Assembly: GCA_020086605.1 (NCBI GenBank)
Contig: JACBWW010000004.1
Coordinates: 37,905,232 to 37,969,231, forward strand
DNA: 64,000 bases
Source of the DNA: Lanius collurio
Taxonomy: Eukaryota; Chordata; Aves; Passeriformes; Laniidae
Direction of reading: 5' to 3'
Each line of letters begins with the position of its first letter. The first letter of the stretch is position 1. Made by a program: the position numbers and the translations under genes. Under the pieces are notes generated by a model, which saw nothing but the letters and a program-made list of their open reading frames with translations, had not been told where the DNA came from and ran no database searches. Positions 26,300 through 40,220 of the stretch are shown in pieces.

Positions 26300-26588
26300 A
26301 GTCATCCATAACTTTTTTAGGCAACCTGTTCCAGGGTCTCATCATCCTCTGAGTAAAGAACTTTTTTCTAATGTCTAATTTAAATCTCCCCTCTTTCAGT
26401 ATAAAACCCTCCCCCCTTGTCCTATTGCTATCTGCCTGTGTAAAAACTCTCTCTCTTTTTTATAAGCCGCCTTTAAGTACCGGGAGGCTGCAATGAGGTC
26501 TCCCCAGGGCCTTCTCTTCTCCAGGCTAAACAACCCCAGGTCCTTCAGCTTATCCTCATAGGAGAGGTGCTCCAGCCTCCTGGTCAGC
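26300..26588 (-). repeat. CR1 LINE fragment, minus strand
   Basis: On the plus strand it reads 'ttaggcaacctgttccaggg', 'gtaaagaacttttttctaat', 'cccttgtcctattgctatct', 'caatgaggtctccccagggc' and 'cttctcttctccaggctaaa' in order, then 'cttcagcttatcctcatagg'. This is the inverted CR1 3' region. The terminal tail is missing or too decayed at the left edge. Confidence 0.85.
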
Positions 26589-28895
26589 TTAATAATGTTT
26601 TGATATTATATAACTAGACTGCAGTGAAGAACACTCTGCTTTCAGATTTGTCCTTCAGTATGTGATGTACCTGGGCTTAAGTGACCAGCTACTTCCCACA
26701 GAATGTAGGAAGTTTGTGATGATATTGCATGATGTACTTTTACTTTGAGGGACAGACGGGCCAAACGGTGGGAAAAATTCATTTCACTTCAATGCCAGAT
26801 GATGATGAAGTGTTTGTAAGAACTAGAAGATGACCTTTTTCAGAAGGCAGCAGCAAAAGGCACTAGTAAATTTGCCAGACTAATAAATTTGATTCTAATA
26901 CAGCAGATTCTAATGGGCTTGTCATTATCGTATCTTTTTTCTATTTTGATCAAGTTACTACTAGCTATTAAAATTAACATATTTTCTTTTTGATTTTTGA
27001 CTTTAATTCCAAGTTATTTTCCATATTTTCTTTAATATTACAGTACAGAGTCTCTCAGCTTTTTCTCTTATGTGTAATGTTAGATACAAAAGTGACTAAA
27101 CTTACATGGTCTGTTGTATATGAGGCTGAGACTCTATTTCTATACTACTCATCCTTATATTCATCTTCCATTTGTGTAGACATGAGGTACACTTAGATGT
27201 TTAGATTCACTGGTCCTCCCAAATTCACTTAGTAAACCTATGGCTAATTGGAAAATGGAGTCCAACAGCACTCTACCTACCAAGTAAAATGAATTTACCT
27301 AATGTAAGTCTTATGGTTAAACAACTGGAGACTCCTTCTTTTGTTTTAGAGGAAATTATAGTATTAAATGCAAAAATAAATTTAGAAAAAAAAAAAATTA
27401 ATTCCGGGAGGATTTTAGCCCCTCCTTGCTGTTTGTTTTCTGACCAGCTATTAATTTTCATAAAGGGAAAATAAGAATAAATAATGTAATTAAAAACAAT
27501 AATATGTTAATCTTCTATCCCTAAGCTTCCATTTAATTGCTTGAAGAGCGATGCATTTGGATCTGATACTTATTTACTAAGGATGGTTGCTTAGGCACTT
27601 ACTGTATTAATATTGACAGATGTCCCAGAGAGATAATAAGTGAAAGCATATCAGTACTTTGCAGTCATTTAATGTTGGCATATAATGCTACTTAATACAT
27701 GTTGACTTCCACATTTACCTTCTTTGGTGAACAGAAGAACAGCATGAGAGTTTTTTCCAGACTTGGTTTAATTTATCCATCCAATAAATGAAAAACGACA
27801 AGGAAATATGTTTTCTAAAATGACAAACCTAATGTTTCATTTCACCAGTGGGGGGAAAATATAGCATTAAAAGGCTAGTTTGTCAGGTGCATTTATAGAT
27901 GACTACATGTGGTTTTAGAAAAGTATTTGAGTGCTAATTATGATAGGAATTCTCTCAAAGGCTGTATGTAATTCAGAATATTAGGGAAACACAAGTCTTT
28001 CCACAAAATTTCTCTTCTAAAAATTCATGAGGAAAAGAAGTAAATAAAGACTGATAAAGTCATAAATTTTACCCTTATAAGGAGTATTGTACTCTTCCAG
28101 AATGTGTTCTAAAGCAAATCCTGATGTAGATGTGAAAATATCGAGTGACTAATCTGTACAACTGCCCTGAACCGATTCTCTCACTCTCAAATGTGTGAAG
28201 CATTTTCAATATTTATTCTTTAATGTCAAAGAAATGCAAATTTTAGTAGTTGTAGTAGTAGTAGCAGTAGTAGTAAAAAAAAATTAGAGGAGGAAATGTG
28301 TAATGATTTTTTTGAGGACTGTGAACTAGTATTGAAACATCTATTGCACAAGTGCATGCTTCTGACATGCAGTTCATCTGATATGCAATGACAAAGCAGT
28401 ATGAATATATGAATATAAATACCTGTTTTAACATGCACCCTTAGTAAATCTCCTCAGGTAGGAATATCTAAATTAAAATGATGTATTCTGAAAGTTTTCC
28501 AAGAGCTTGATATTTATATGACTCTTCTTTGATTGCTATTAAATTTGAAAAATGGTGGCTAAAAATGTTTAAAGAAATTGGCTTGTTGCCTGACTGATGT
28601 TGCCTCTGATAAACCTTTGCTGCAGGGCTTGTAAAGTTTTTATCTTTTCTTTAACTGGGTAATGCAGAAAAATATTAAATATATTCATGTATCAGTAGGA
28701 AAAAAAAAAGAAAAAAATATTCTTTATCCAGTTGTACTGGATTTTTTTATTTCTTTGTACATATGCCTGCTTTGTCTCTTACCATCTACAGTTTGGCCAA
28801 AATACTTCCATTGCCTTTTAGAAACCATAGACTGTTTTGGTAGATGGAAGTTACTGCGCTTTTCTGTATCTTCCTTACAAATTCGAGAATCCCCA
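26589..28895. other. AT-rich non-coding sequence, no gene seen
   Basis: Only a (TAG)n microsatellite at 28243-28276 stands out. Confidence 0.55.
28243..28276 (+). repeat. (TAG)n trinucleotide microsatellite
   Basis: About ten TAG units lie here with two interruptions (TTG, CAG), followed by an A run. It makes a Leu/Tyr-rich open frame on the minus strand that should not be read as a gene. Confidence 0.9.
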
Positions 28896-29492
28896 TAAAA
28901 TCACAGAACATGCTGAGCTGGAAGGGGCTCATCAGCAACATCAAATCCAACTCCTGGCCCTGTACAGGATACCCCAGGAATCACACCATGTGTCTGAGAA
29001 CATTGCCCAAAATCTTGAGCTCTGTCAGGCTGGTCCTGTGACAACTTCCCTGGGGAGCCTGTTGCAGTGCCCAGCCACCCTGTGAGTGAAGAACCTTTTT
29101 CTGATACTCAGCCTAAACCTGCCCTGACTCAGCTTCAGGCCATTCACTCACATCCTGTCGCTGGTCACCAGAGAGACAAGATCAGTACCTGCCCCTCTGT
29201 TTTTGCTCATGAGGATGTTGAGGACCACAATGAGGTCTCCCCTCAGTCTCTTCAAGGCTGAATAGAGCAAGTGACCTCAGCTGCTCCTCATCCAGCTTCC
29301 CCTCTGAAGCCTTTACCATACTTGTGGCCCTCCTTTGGACACTCTGGAATAGTTTTATGTCTTTTTATATTGTGGTGCCCAAAACCTCAGACAGCACTTG
29401 AAGTGAAGCTGCCCCAGAGCAGAGCAGAGTGGGAAAATCTGCTCCCTTACCCAGCTGATGATGCACCTGAGGCACCCTGGGGACACCTGGAT
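28896..29492 (-). repeat. Long CR1 LINE fragment, minus strand (about 600 bp)
   Basis: The longest CR1 copy in the window. Reading plus, the inverted 3' terminus 'aaaatcacagaacatgctga' is followed by 'atccaactcctggccctgta', 'aacttccctggggagcctgt', 'cttcaggccattcactcaca', 'acaatgaggtctcccctcag', 'gtggccctcctttggacact' and 'cccagctgatgatgcacctg'. The copy therefore runs from the 3' end back into the end of the reverse-transcriptase frame. It is less diverged than the other copies. Plus-strand frames over it are antisense. Confidence 0.92.
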
Positions 29493-32400
29493 AGAAAATA
29501 ATAGTCTGATTTTATTCACTACAGTTCTTCCTTCAACTGTTGATGCAAGATCTGCAGTGACTCAGGAGCAGTCATGAGTCACTGTCATTCTCTTCAGGAA
29601 ATCTGTATCAAATAAGAACATATGTATTGACCTTCATGTCAAACTGTGAATGAACAGAGTAGGGTAAATGCATTGAGGAGGTTGCCTATAGAGGAAATTC
29701 AAGAAAGGTAGGTCTGGAATAGGTCAATATGTGAAAAAATAATTCAGCAAATGGAACCACTGTTTTATCAGGCTCACCAAGCACCAGAATGGATTGGAGC
29801 CTTAACCCAATGAATATGGACAGGAGTATAGACTGGGAGAATTTGGTAACTGTGAGATTTAGCTTGTTTGTTTGTTTGTTATTAGGCAAGAGCAAAATCT
29901 GTAAAAAAAAACCCGAGATATTTTATTCATTAATTCAAAATATAATCTGATTGAAACTGATCCCAGAAGAAAAACTCTGTGTGTTCATTAAGTCAGGAGC
30001 TGCATTCTTCAAGCTAAATGTTCTTTTCCCATATCAGCTCTTTATGTCTGTGAGTACTTTTGATCACCTTTGTTTGTGAGGAACAAGAGACAGATATGAC
30101 AATTCTGGATTAAAAAAAAAACTAAAAAATCCCTGGAGCCCCGATGGAGGAACTCCTTCAAGGTGTCTAACTTTCTCATGAACATGAATTAGACCTCCCA
30201 GGGATTAGAGTGAATTTCAGAGAGAAAGTTAAATGTCTGACAGCAGTAGTGATCATTAGGGATGCTGTTAGCTGGGTGGTAGTTTTAAAATCACAAGAAC
30301 CTTTATTCATCTAGTAGAAACTGCGAATTTAACAAGGTGATCTTTGGTTTTATGCTGTGGTAAAGGAACATATTGCTACCCACCACATACAATAGGAAAA
30401 AAAAACATGTGAGCTAAGGTATAGATATAGAGGTACCATGATTGTATTCTCTAAAATTTATTTTATGGCCAAGAATGCATCACAGACTAGGAACACAGTG
30501 ATTAAAAAAAAAAAAAAAAAATTATAATTAAAGGTATCTGTATTCACAATTAGTTTCTTCTTTTCCATTTCTTCTGTCAGGCTGTTCAGCCCAGGGATTC
30601 TGTACTCATCAAGACCCATGACTAACAGCATACTTTGAAAAATGTCTAGATGAAGTGTTTTTGTTATATTGTTATGGTTACATCATTCAGCAACCTGTAG
30701 AAAGACTTGCATTTTTAGCTTAATTGGCAACAGCCCTGAAAGTGTTAGCTCAGTCTTTGCTCACTGAATGCGGTAGTCTCCTAAACAAACTGTCTGGGTA
30801 CATCTGAGTTCAAATAGTAAAAATAGTAATGATGAGATTTTCTTCCTGTTTGAAGTGGAAGAAGGGGAAAAAAAGATGGATGTGTGGGATAAAATTGGCT
30901 TTACATTTATTAATGATATTTTGTTCACATTTGGAGACCATATCAGATTTCAGACTAGTTTTCTGAGATTATACAGAAACATACAAAATTTTGGATTGTG
31001 CTTCTTACTTCACAAGTTCAGAATTTGCTTTATTCAGCTAAATCATTCTCTCTGCTAGACTTCTAACATTACCTCTCCCTCTTCTTACTTAAGTTTATTA
31101 GGTTTTGGTTGGGTTTTTTGATTGGTTGGGTTTTAAAGTTAATAGTGTGACAAAGAGTTTTATGTCAAGAAAACAATTTCAAACTAAATCTGGTCAATGG
31201 TACTAATTGAAGAGAAAAGACCCCACAATTACATCTAAGTATTCTTTCAGATGAAAACCTTATTGATACATGAAACTTTATTATGTTTTGTTGTATACAA
31301 AATATTTTGGGAAATAAAAAATACTTTTTTTTCAACCTGAGATGCCATTGTTTCAGTAAGCTCAGTAGTTCCCTTTTGTTTCAAATAAAATAAGAAACCA
31401 CTTTTATTGCTAGACGTCCTCTTGCTCTCTCCCCTTTCCTTTCCTTTCCCAGGTGATAACCACATTATTTTTTTATTGGTAAAAACTGATATCAGAGCTG
31501 ATAATACTAATATCAACAATGGTTTAGAAAGCTAATTGGCCACCACAGAAAAAAATGTAGTAGTAGTCTGTTTTATGGTTATATTAGGTGAATATAATTT
31601 CTTAAGTTAGGATTCATGGAGCCCAATGCTCACATAAGTCATTTCCACATTTCTCCATATTTTCCTATTAATACACTTTAAATTTTTATGAGTATTTACT
31701 TTTTCCAAACAGAAGGAGTCATGTTCTGCCTAAGAAAGAAAGCAAGTGGAAAAGGTCTTGGTACTACAGAGACATGAAGCATCATTTGAAGGGACTGAGC
31801 TTATTAAGTGAACAGAAATGACATTTCTACAGTAAAGATGTTCTGTATTATGTACAGGCAATTTCATACCATTGCTTTATTCCATTGTTTAGACTTGAAT
31901 CTGGTGTGGATTAAATAGAAGCATTTAAGGTTCTCAGGGGTCAGTTGTTTTCTTATGGAAAACAAATAACAGAAGACTCAGACCAGGAGAAATCAGAGTT
32001 TGTAAGATGCAGCTTTCATGCTGCATGACTACATTCCTTTCTGAAATCTGTGTTGCATTTGGGAGCAAGAGTTGCAATCCTATTACTTTCAGAACACTTG
32101 TTTTGACTTACACAGTCACTTGAGCTTGGACTTTTACATGAGTGATTAGGAAAATTCAAATTAATCAGTAAAAAGAATATGATTTTATCCCTGGAAAAAG
32201 TAGCAAGAAATTCCTAGGATTATTTTTTTTTTTAATGTATCATGTATGATTTTTTCTGGCTGATATTGGATAACTGTTCAAGTTAAAAACAAAAAACCAA
32301 ACAGATTTTAAAAAAAATGTAACGCATTGGTGCATTAATGTAACTATGGAACTGCAACATAGATGTTGTATTACAGAGCATGAAGTGGTAAAGAAAAAAT

Positions 32401-35160
32401 TTTATTATGTTAGAAAAAAAAAACAAAAGGAGGAATGAAATAGCCCAGTTGCATTGCTAGAGCACTGCTCTTTGCAATTCTATTAACAGAGTTTCCATTA
32501 GCAGCTTTACCGTCTTGCAGAAAAAATAAAAAAGCTGATTATTTTCTGGATTGAATATGGTACCTTTGGCATGTTCTATATTCTCCCAAGGAACTTATAT
32601 ATTATAGCATGAAAAATTTCTCTTACTAAGTTCAGGAGCACTGTCAATAGACTTGTGACTTGGCTGTTAATTCAAAGTACTACAAAATCAATTTTGGTAC
32701 CATGTAATAACAATTAAGTCTCATTTTCATATTGCCTGTAACAAAATATTAAAGGTTTATTCTGTTTAGAGTGTTTTAATGTTTTAATAGACAATAATTC
32801 CTCTGTGTTCATTAACCAGAAACATTCCTGCAAGGATGTAAAGACTTTGTCTGAGAAAGTAGATGTCTTTAAGATGCAGCTAAGCACATTTGTAAAACGC
32901 TTTTTTTTCAAAATAAGACAAAAAAGCAACCAACATCCCCTTTAAACTATTTTAGACTTTTTCTACGATTTCAAACATCTTGAAAGTGATTCATAAAAGC
33001 CAATTAAAAGCTAGCCTGTTGGCTCAGCAGGAAGGACTCATATATCCCTTTCACATAATCCTCGCTGAGGTATGATGAAATGGGTAGGGGTAGAGAAATA
33101 GCAAGTTTCTAGACTTAAAAGTGACAAAGTATCTAGTTACTCCTCACAGGAACTGAAGGGGAAAAATCAATTATAATGTCTTTGCATCTAAAAATATGGC
33201 TTATACCTCTGCATGGTGCATTATCATCAGAGCTGAGCAGATGAGAGAGCAAAGAGGGAATGGGAGACTGAGGAAGCGATCACCAGAGGATGCATTAAAA
33301 ATTCAGCAGGCTGAAAGCAATTTCAGTTAGAAAGGAAGAAAGAAAAATGTTTTGATGTTAATTCATTCATGCTTCACCATTCAACTTGCAGTCAAGGCCA
33401 TCCACTTTGTAGCTTAGTGGGAACAGGTAGAAATCTTTATGCCTGATTCTGATTTCTCTTACTGTCGAAGCAAACCAGAAATTAATCCAGCAAAATCAGC
33501 CCAGAAATACTTACATAAGATTAGTGTAAAAATCTGACCTCTTGTATTTCTGTGACATAAATATGTGGGCTTTATGGCTATTTCTTTCAGACACCCATCA
33601 ATTCTTTGGAGAGAATTAATAAATGTAATTCATAGTAGTTCCTGAAATAACTGCAAGAGGTTTTATTCTTGGCTAATTCCCCTTCTAAGAGGGAAGTCAG
33701 ATTTTACCTTCCCTTTCTGAGGAAGATACACACTTCTTATGAATACTTTTAGAGGATGTGTTTTGTTTTAATTCTGGATGAAAGGATCTTGGTTTTCTTA
33801 GCAGGTCAGTCTGTCCAATTATAGCAGAAAGTAAAAGGCCTGCCCTGATAATCATACCTGCTCTTTGCTTATAAGAGCTGCAAGCACTGTCTGCAAAGTA
33901 ATGACAGAGCTTCTGCTCTCTCTGTGCTGCAGCCAACTGCACTTTGCTACTTGGCTTTAACTCACTCTGAAGAAAGTGTGGGTAATTCATATAAAAAATT
34001 CAAGAGATGCCCTTCTGTGATGGCCAGACAAGGCATAAGCAGTTATTTTAGATATCGACACATTTCCAGTTTAAAGCATACTTCATTGTCAGCACACTGC
34101 TAAAGTAGAAGATGTTGAAGTACTACATATCACAGCTGGCTACTAGATCTTGTTTCATGTGATTTTGGGAATTCTTTCAGAATATCACCCTGTTCCTCTG
34201 CAACATAGTTTGTCTCCCCTTTTTACACTTCTTTCACCCCTCATCTGCAAAAAAGAAAAGCTTGCTACCTTATAGCACAGAGAAAGCTTTCCTCACTCAA
34301 AAAATGACTGCTAAACCAAGGCCTATTAAAAGTAGAGTACTAGGCTGCAAAACTACAGCTCCAAAGAACCGGCAGCTGCCTTGAAATACTGTGCTTGTGG
34401 CCAAACTACCATAAATGTCTACTTTTCCACTGACTTAATTGGCACATCACCCAACCAGAGCAGAATTCATTATTTCATATTTTTCTGTTCAGACACAAGG
34501 AAAAGACTCTATTAGCTGCTTTGATGTAAACCAAACCTTCAGTCAGTTAACAGGACCTATCAATTTGTTCAGTTCACCTAGTTCAGGCAAAATCAGAAAA
34601 AAAACTTCAGTTCCTTTTAGTGCATTGACTGAGCTGCAGACAGATGTCAAGAGAAAAAGCTGAATCAGTGCATTTGACTAATATTTTGGACTTTATTGGC
34701 AGGGTCAGAACTGAAGAGACAGAAAAGTGCCCCTCCATAGCCCCTGTTCTTGTGAGAAGTATCTTCTAATAATATGTTCACAATAATTTCAGTTCAACAA
34801 CCATTTTTCCCCCAAAGTTTGTGCTTTTGAATCAATATAAATATTTCAGTTGTCATATGTGTATATTGCATAACATTATCCAAAGACAAGATTTTGACCC
34901 ACCTATAACAATGATAGAAACTATGCAAAAACGTATTTAATAAAAATGTATGGTTTTAAATGCTCCAGAGAAACTGAAACTTCAAGCAGAGCCTGCTGCT
35001 TTCTAGCTGCATGTGTTATGGACTGCTTGTAAATTTTGATTATATCTGGTCTAAAGATATCTGGCATGCTCCAAATCCTCCAGTTAATAGGCATGAAACA
35101 CACCAGGTTGCTCATGCATTGCATTATTTAGGTTGGGAAAATACAAAGCTTGGGGTTCTA
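29493..35160. other. AT-rich non-coding sequence, no gene seen
   Basis: It contains (TTTG)n near 29866-29880, an A18 run at 30504-30521, T/G-rich sequence near 31105 and a (TTTCC)n patch near 31435. No coding or RNA gene is supported. Confidence 0.55.
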
Positions 35161-35780
35161 AAAAAAAGAGAATGTAGTGGAAAATAGGAGTTCCCTAAAT
35201 GAAGAGGTCTTCAAAAGAAGAAGGGAACCAGAAAAGATGGCAGTGAGGATTTTAGCTGGAGGAAAGATCCTGGAATTGGAGGAAATTCCTTGAGATCAGA
35301 CAATTGCACAGAGACAAATATTAGGCATGGAGAAAAATGCTGGGGGCCACCAAGGGGCCTTGGCTGATGATGCCCAAGACAGATGACAGCAAGCAGCAGC
35401 ACAGCAGGAGCTGACAGGACTCTGCCTGACCATCTGTGCCAGTAGAGACCTCCCTGCTGGGAAATGCAGACCTAACAACTAGAGAAGACTGAAGGAGGGA
35501 GTGAATACATGATATCTTCGGGCAGAATAAACCTTGAATCCTGTTGATTCTTAATTAATACCCCAGCACCCAGCTCCCCCGTGGGCTGTGATTTACTCCA
35601 TCCCACCCATACACAAGCAGTTTCAGAGCAGGGATGCAGCGCACCTTGCTAAAACGGCATTAGGGGATGCCTCCAGCAGCAGCTGTGTGTCAGTGTGAGG
35701 TGATGTGTGCAGGGGGCAGGTGCACAGCTCACCACTGTGCTGGGCTCTATCGAGCCTGGCAGGGAACCTTACTGGGGGTT
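35161..35780 (+). other. Unclassified GC-richer block with an AATAAA, possible decayed LTR
   Basis: Base composition rises above the surroundings from about 35200 to 35770. A plus-strand AATAAA lies at 35526-35531, followed by U5-like sequence ending in C-rich DNA. I could not find TG...CA ends with a matching target duplication, so LTR origin is a guess. No open frame of note. Confidence 0.3.
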
Positions 35781-37926
35781 TAACATGCTGGTAACCACAA
35801 GGCTTCTGTGGTAGAAGGTGCAGCTGTTGGGCTCTTAATTCTGTGCATTTTTCTTCATTGAAAGTGATAAAAAATGGATGCTGGTCTTCAAGCTAATCCA
35901 AGAAAACAGAGCAGAATTAAACTTATGTCCTGGTATCATTCATACCAGTAAGCACATAAATGTTTCAGTCTTCAGTGTCATTTACTTTAGAATCTGTGTC
36001 CACTGTTGACTTCTCAAGAGTCAAGAGGATGCTCCTTTTTGGTAACCAATTCAATTTTTCAAATAGGACAAACTGTGAGGTGGTACTACTCAGAATTTAT
36101 AAAGATGGTTATATTTTGCCAAACAATCACATATGTAAACACGGAAAGTAGTAGCAACAGAGACTTTGGATTGGTAAACATAAATCCACAGCATCCAATG
36201 TGGACTGAGCAGATGACCTGGATTAATTCAAGTATTAAATAAAAAAAATTAAAAAACAAGAAAGGAGGAACAGAGGAAAGATGTATTGTTCGTCACATGG
36301 ATGAATACACTAGGAAGTTACCCAATGTAGGCGTGTTTTCTTAAATTAGAAAGCAAATACATGTGGAAGGATTTCATGAGCCATAATTGTCTTAAGAATT
36401 GTTAAAATGAGAAATACAATTGCACCTCTGTTCTGTGGCTTAACATATTTTCTCTGAATGTAGGGAAGCACAAGCCTTGATCATTCGATGTCCCTTGATG
36501 TTTTAATGATTACTTCTTTTCTTTCTAATATTTCACTCTTTGTTTTACCCATCCAGTTGTTTTTTTACTTTAGGNTTTCTTTCTAATATTTCACTCTTTG
36601 TTTTACCCATCCAGTTGTTTTTTTACTTTAGGGCTACTTAAAAGTTATTATTGTTTTGATTTGTAAATAGTTAGCTGTAAAAAAAAACCTGGCTGATGTT
36701 TTTGGAATTGCATTATGTTTTCTAAGATATAAAAGCATACCTGTTAAAACATGGAGAGGTCAAACACGACCATCACTATTTAAGATTCTGCCAGATGTTT
36801 ATGTCCATGACCACAGCTTTACAGGATGATCCCAAGATCATCTGCTTGAACCCTTCCCCAGATTATTGCAGGGAAAGCAAATATTAAACCCATTATGTCA
36901 GAATCAAGGTGATTTAATGGTGAGTTTGATAATACCTCCTCTTAATATTTTTCTATGCCTCAGAGACCAGAAATGTAGGTGCATTGCCTCAGGGAGGATT
37001 ATTCGATTTTTAGAATGCTAGCATGCATCACAGTTCCCCTCTTTTTGTCCCCTGTTGAGTCATAGGAAGAACAGTGTCCCCATTCTTAGAAAGCAGGACA
37101 ATATGTTTAAATAATAAGCAGTAGGAAATTAGTTTATGATTCAATATCAAGTTTGGAATCTGTTCTAGGGAGTCAAAAGCAGATTAGCTATATCCTTAAC
37201 AGGAAATATTGCCATAGAAACAGAGGGAGTACTCGCTAGCTGTTAGAAGCAGAGACATTGGACCTATTTTAATTTTGGGGGGCTTTTTTATCATAAAAAT
37301 CCTTGCAGTTTCAGCAGGAGCAATATCTATATATTCCCCTGAGATTCATGCCTTTATTTTGCATTTTATTCTTCATGCTGTACTAACCTCTATAAACTTC
37401 CTTGGCCTGCAGAAGAATTCTAACTTCAATTCATTACTTCATCATAATAAAATTTATTTCAAGGTACATTAGGCTTCTCCAGGCAGAAAACTGATATGAT
37501 ACGTTTGTTTCAAACAAACAAATGAAAAAAAAGTGGTGATGGGAGGGACATTTTTTCATTCAGCACTCAGTGAGCTGAGACTGTCTCAAAAATCTCCAGT
37601 TGGGTTCAGAGCTACTACCTGTGCTGTGCACTGCTTAAAATGTATTGAAAGAGTAGGAAGAAAGCGGTTCATAGAGTTTTAAGGGAGAAGCTGATGTCAG
37701 AGAGATATATCAAGAAAAAAAACACACAAAATTATTCCAAAAATATCAGATATCAGGGAAATTTCACTTGGCAGTTTCTCCTGGTAATTGCAGGAATATG
37801 TGGCAGAGCCCTCAAAAGAGTACAGTGTGTACCTATATATGTATATATATACATGCAGAAGAATGGAGGTGTTCATCTCCCTTCTGTCTTTTCTCTGCAT
37901 GTAATTTTTTCCAAAACCAAACAAAA
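35781..37926. other. Non-coding sequence containing an assembly join
   Basis: No gene is seen. The N-marked duplication at 36518-36632 is described separately. Confidence 0.55.
36518..36632. repeat. Perfect 57-bp duplication separated by a single N
   Basis: Bases 36518-36574 and 36576-36632 are identical, both starting TTTCTTTCTAAT and ending ACTTTAGG, with the window's N at 36575 between them. A perfect tandem copy exactly on both sides of one N is what an unmerged contig overlap produces. It is probably an assembly artefact rather than a biological repeat. Confidence 0.9.
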
Positions 37927-38155
37927 TGCCATGGTTTAACCTCAACTGACAATTAAGAACTGGCAGCCACTTGCTCGCTCTCCACCATCTCCAGTGGGAT
38001 GAGGAAGAGAATTGGAAAAAAAAACGTAAAACCCAAGGGTTGAGATAAGGATGTTACTAATATTAATACTAATACTAAATACTAATACTAATACTAATAC
38101 TGGAGAATAAAAGACAAACAAGTGATGAATATACAATACTGATGTGCACCAGTTT
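37927..38155 (-). mobile_element. Truncated avian ERVL-type LTR
   Basis: The left edge reads TGCCATGGTTTAACCTC, then 'ccacttgctcgctctccacc', 'gagaattgg' and 'gggttgagataagg'. This is the same U5-side sequence as the near-complete LTR at 50.3 kb, so the LTR lies on the minus strand with its 3' end at the left. After a small satellite, 'acaagtgatgaatatacaat' and 'gatgtgcacc' continue the family pattern. The U3 half is absent, so the copy is cut at about 38150. Confidence 0.75.
38055..38100 (+). repeat. (ACTAAT)n satellite inside the LTR
   Basis: About seven units of ACTAAT or ACTAAAT stand where related LTR copies carry an A/T-rich tract. It is a local expansion. Confidence 0.8.
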
Positions 38156-40220
38156 TGCCAAAGTTCATTTACAGGAATGATTTATGTAAATTGATAGAGG
38201 ATAACTTCAAATACACAATAAACTATGTTGGATGCCACCAGAGCACAATAATTTTCCTAAATATCACTTTTAAGAGTGCACTAGTGCAAAATGAAATAAG
38301 GACATTCAGACGATGAAAACAAACAAGTGGAAGCAAACTTTTTCCTAAAATTCTAAAATTAAATACTGCATCAATTTTTGAATGGAATAAAAGAAGGAAG
38401 CGTATATTAAAGAACCTTTGGAAATATTAAAGTGAAATAGTTCCTTCAGGTAGGAAATCTATCCTCATCTTTCTGTGCTGTGATCTAAACCAAATGCTCC
38501 TGCTTAAATATCCACATATCAATGGTAATAGAAAGATGAGAACTTTCTCAAGAAACATGGCTAAATTTCACTGTCCAGGACAGCTGGATGAAAAAGGAAA
38601 TGCCAAGAATATGGCTGAATTAGACAGCAAATTTATCAATGTGATTTATCAGACAACTGCTGGGCATTATATTATACACTGCAAATATGGTGCAACTGTT
38701 AAAAAGACAGTATCATCCCATTTTTGGACTCTTCTTTCCCTAATCACTTGCAGTTGCAACAATTAGAAAGGGGAAGTAATTTTATATTCTTGCTGTGTCA
38801 AAGATAAGTAATTTCAACTCATTTGTAAAAATATTCCTCTTAGGGAATTTTCAGTTTTAGCTTATCAGGAGGTATTTCTTCATCCAAATATCTATGTAAT
38901 ACACAAGAAAGTGCTGTCTAGTAAGAAAATGCTGTCTAGTGAATCACAGCAACTCAAACCTAACCCCTTGATCAACTGCCTTAAATCACTGACTTGTTTA
39001 TAAATAAATTTTAAAAATAGCAAGGTCCTTGCTACTTTGGAATAAGCAAATTCTGAATCCTTACCCCACTGCTCCTCTTTGTTCTTTACCCTTACAAAAT
39101 AGTAGGAGCAGAATGCCCAAGAACTAAGGTATAAATCCTTGTCAGTCCATTATTTTCAATTCTTTGGTGCATGACACTGAAGGTACTTTTAGAAGAGATT
39201 CTACTTTCTTTTCTTTATGCTTGGGATAGGTTTTTGAAGAGGTAAACATCAATTTAAAAAAGGGAAAAAGAACCTCCCTAAAAAAGTTTGCTTTGCATGC
39301 CTATATATTTTATGATTTTATGACCTAGAACCTCATTCCAGAAAAAAAAAAAAACCCAAACGGTTTTGTGTGTGTGACATTTGCAAACCACATCAAACGA
39401 AGTACTAGGGAAAATAAAGATTTTATTTTTACAAACAGTAGCTGTCAGATTATGGCATACTTGATATCTCATAGTAACAGAGGAAAAGTAAGTAGTGTTC
39501 CATAATCACCTTCTTACACAGGGTGCCACCAAGCTGCCCCTGTGAATTGTGCAGAGGATCAATAGATGCATTGCCTTCCTTATCTGTGAAATGCAATCTC
39601 ATCTTTGGTTTAAAAGCAAAACAGACATACAGATACACAAATTCTGCAGCCATTCGCCTCCATTCTTTTTAATTGAATGTTTATGTGCATTGGTTTCTCA
39701 GCACTCTACTGATAACAAAACTCCTTTCAACTCTCTAAGCTATGAACTCTGTTTCCAAAGACACTGCATCTTCACTGGGATTCTTCTTCAAAAACTATTG
39801 TGGTTTAATATTTTCCCCTTTTCTTCTCTAGCCCTGTGTAATGCTCCAAAGATTTTTCTTTCAGCTTCCTAAAGAGGCAGAAAGAGGTTTCTCTATTTCT
39901 CTTTTTTCTCCCCTGCATTGAGATAAACTTGAGTGGCAGACAGTTGAGGGGATTAAAATGGGACAAAAATAATTTCAGATCAAACATTTAGCTGATATCT
40001 TTCCTCCTAGATTATCAACAGGAGATGTGAATATGTTTTTGGGTAAGTGACTGTTCAGCAAACCATCTGCTTTTGATGCAAAAAACTTAATAACTCATAG
40101 CACCTAGCAAGTGCACTTCAAAAAACCTAGGAATGGCTATGGTGCTAGAAATACAGATAAAAAGTTGCTGTTTATTATTTAAATTAAGTTTGTGTTAAAA
40201 ATAAATGACTGTACTTCACT
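38156..40220. other. AT-rich non-coding sequence, no gene seen
   Basis: A duplicated GCTGTCTAGT lies near 38912-38940 and an A13 run near 39340. The open frames of about 100 codons have no recognisable content. Confidence 0.55.

Noticed and set aside
28837..29501. Chain of plus-strand open frames
   Set aside because: They are antisense readings of the minus-strand CR1 copy.
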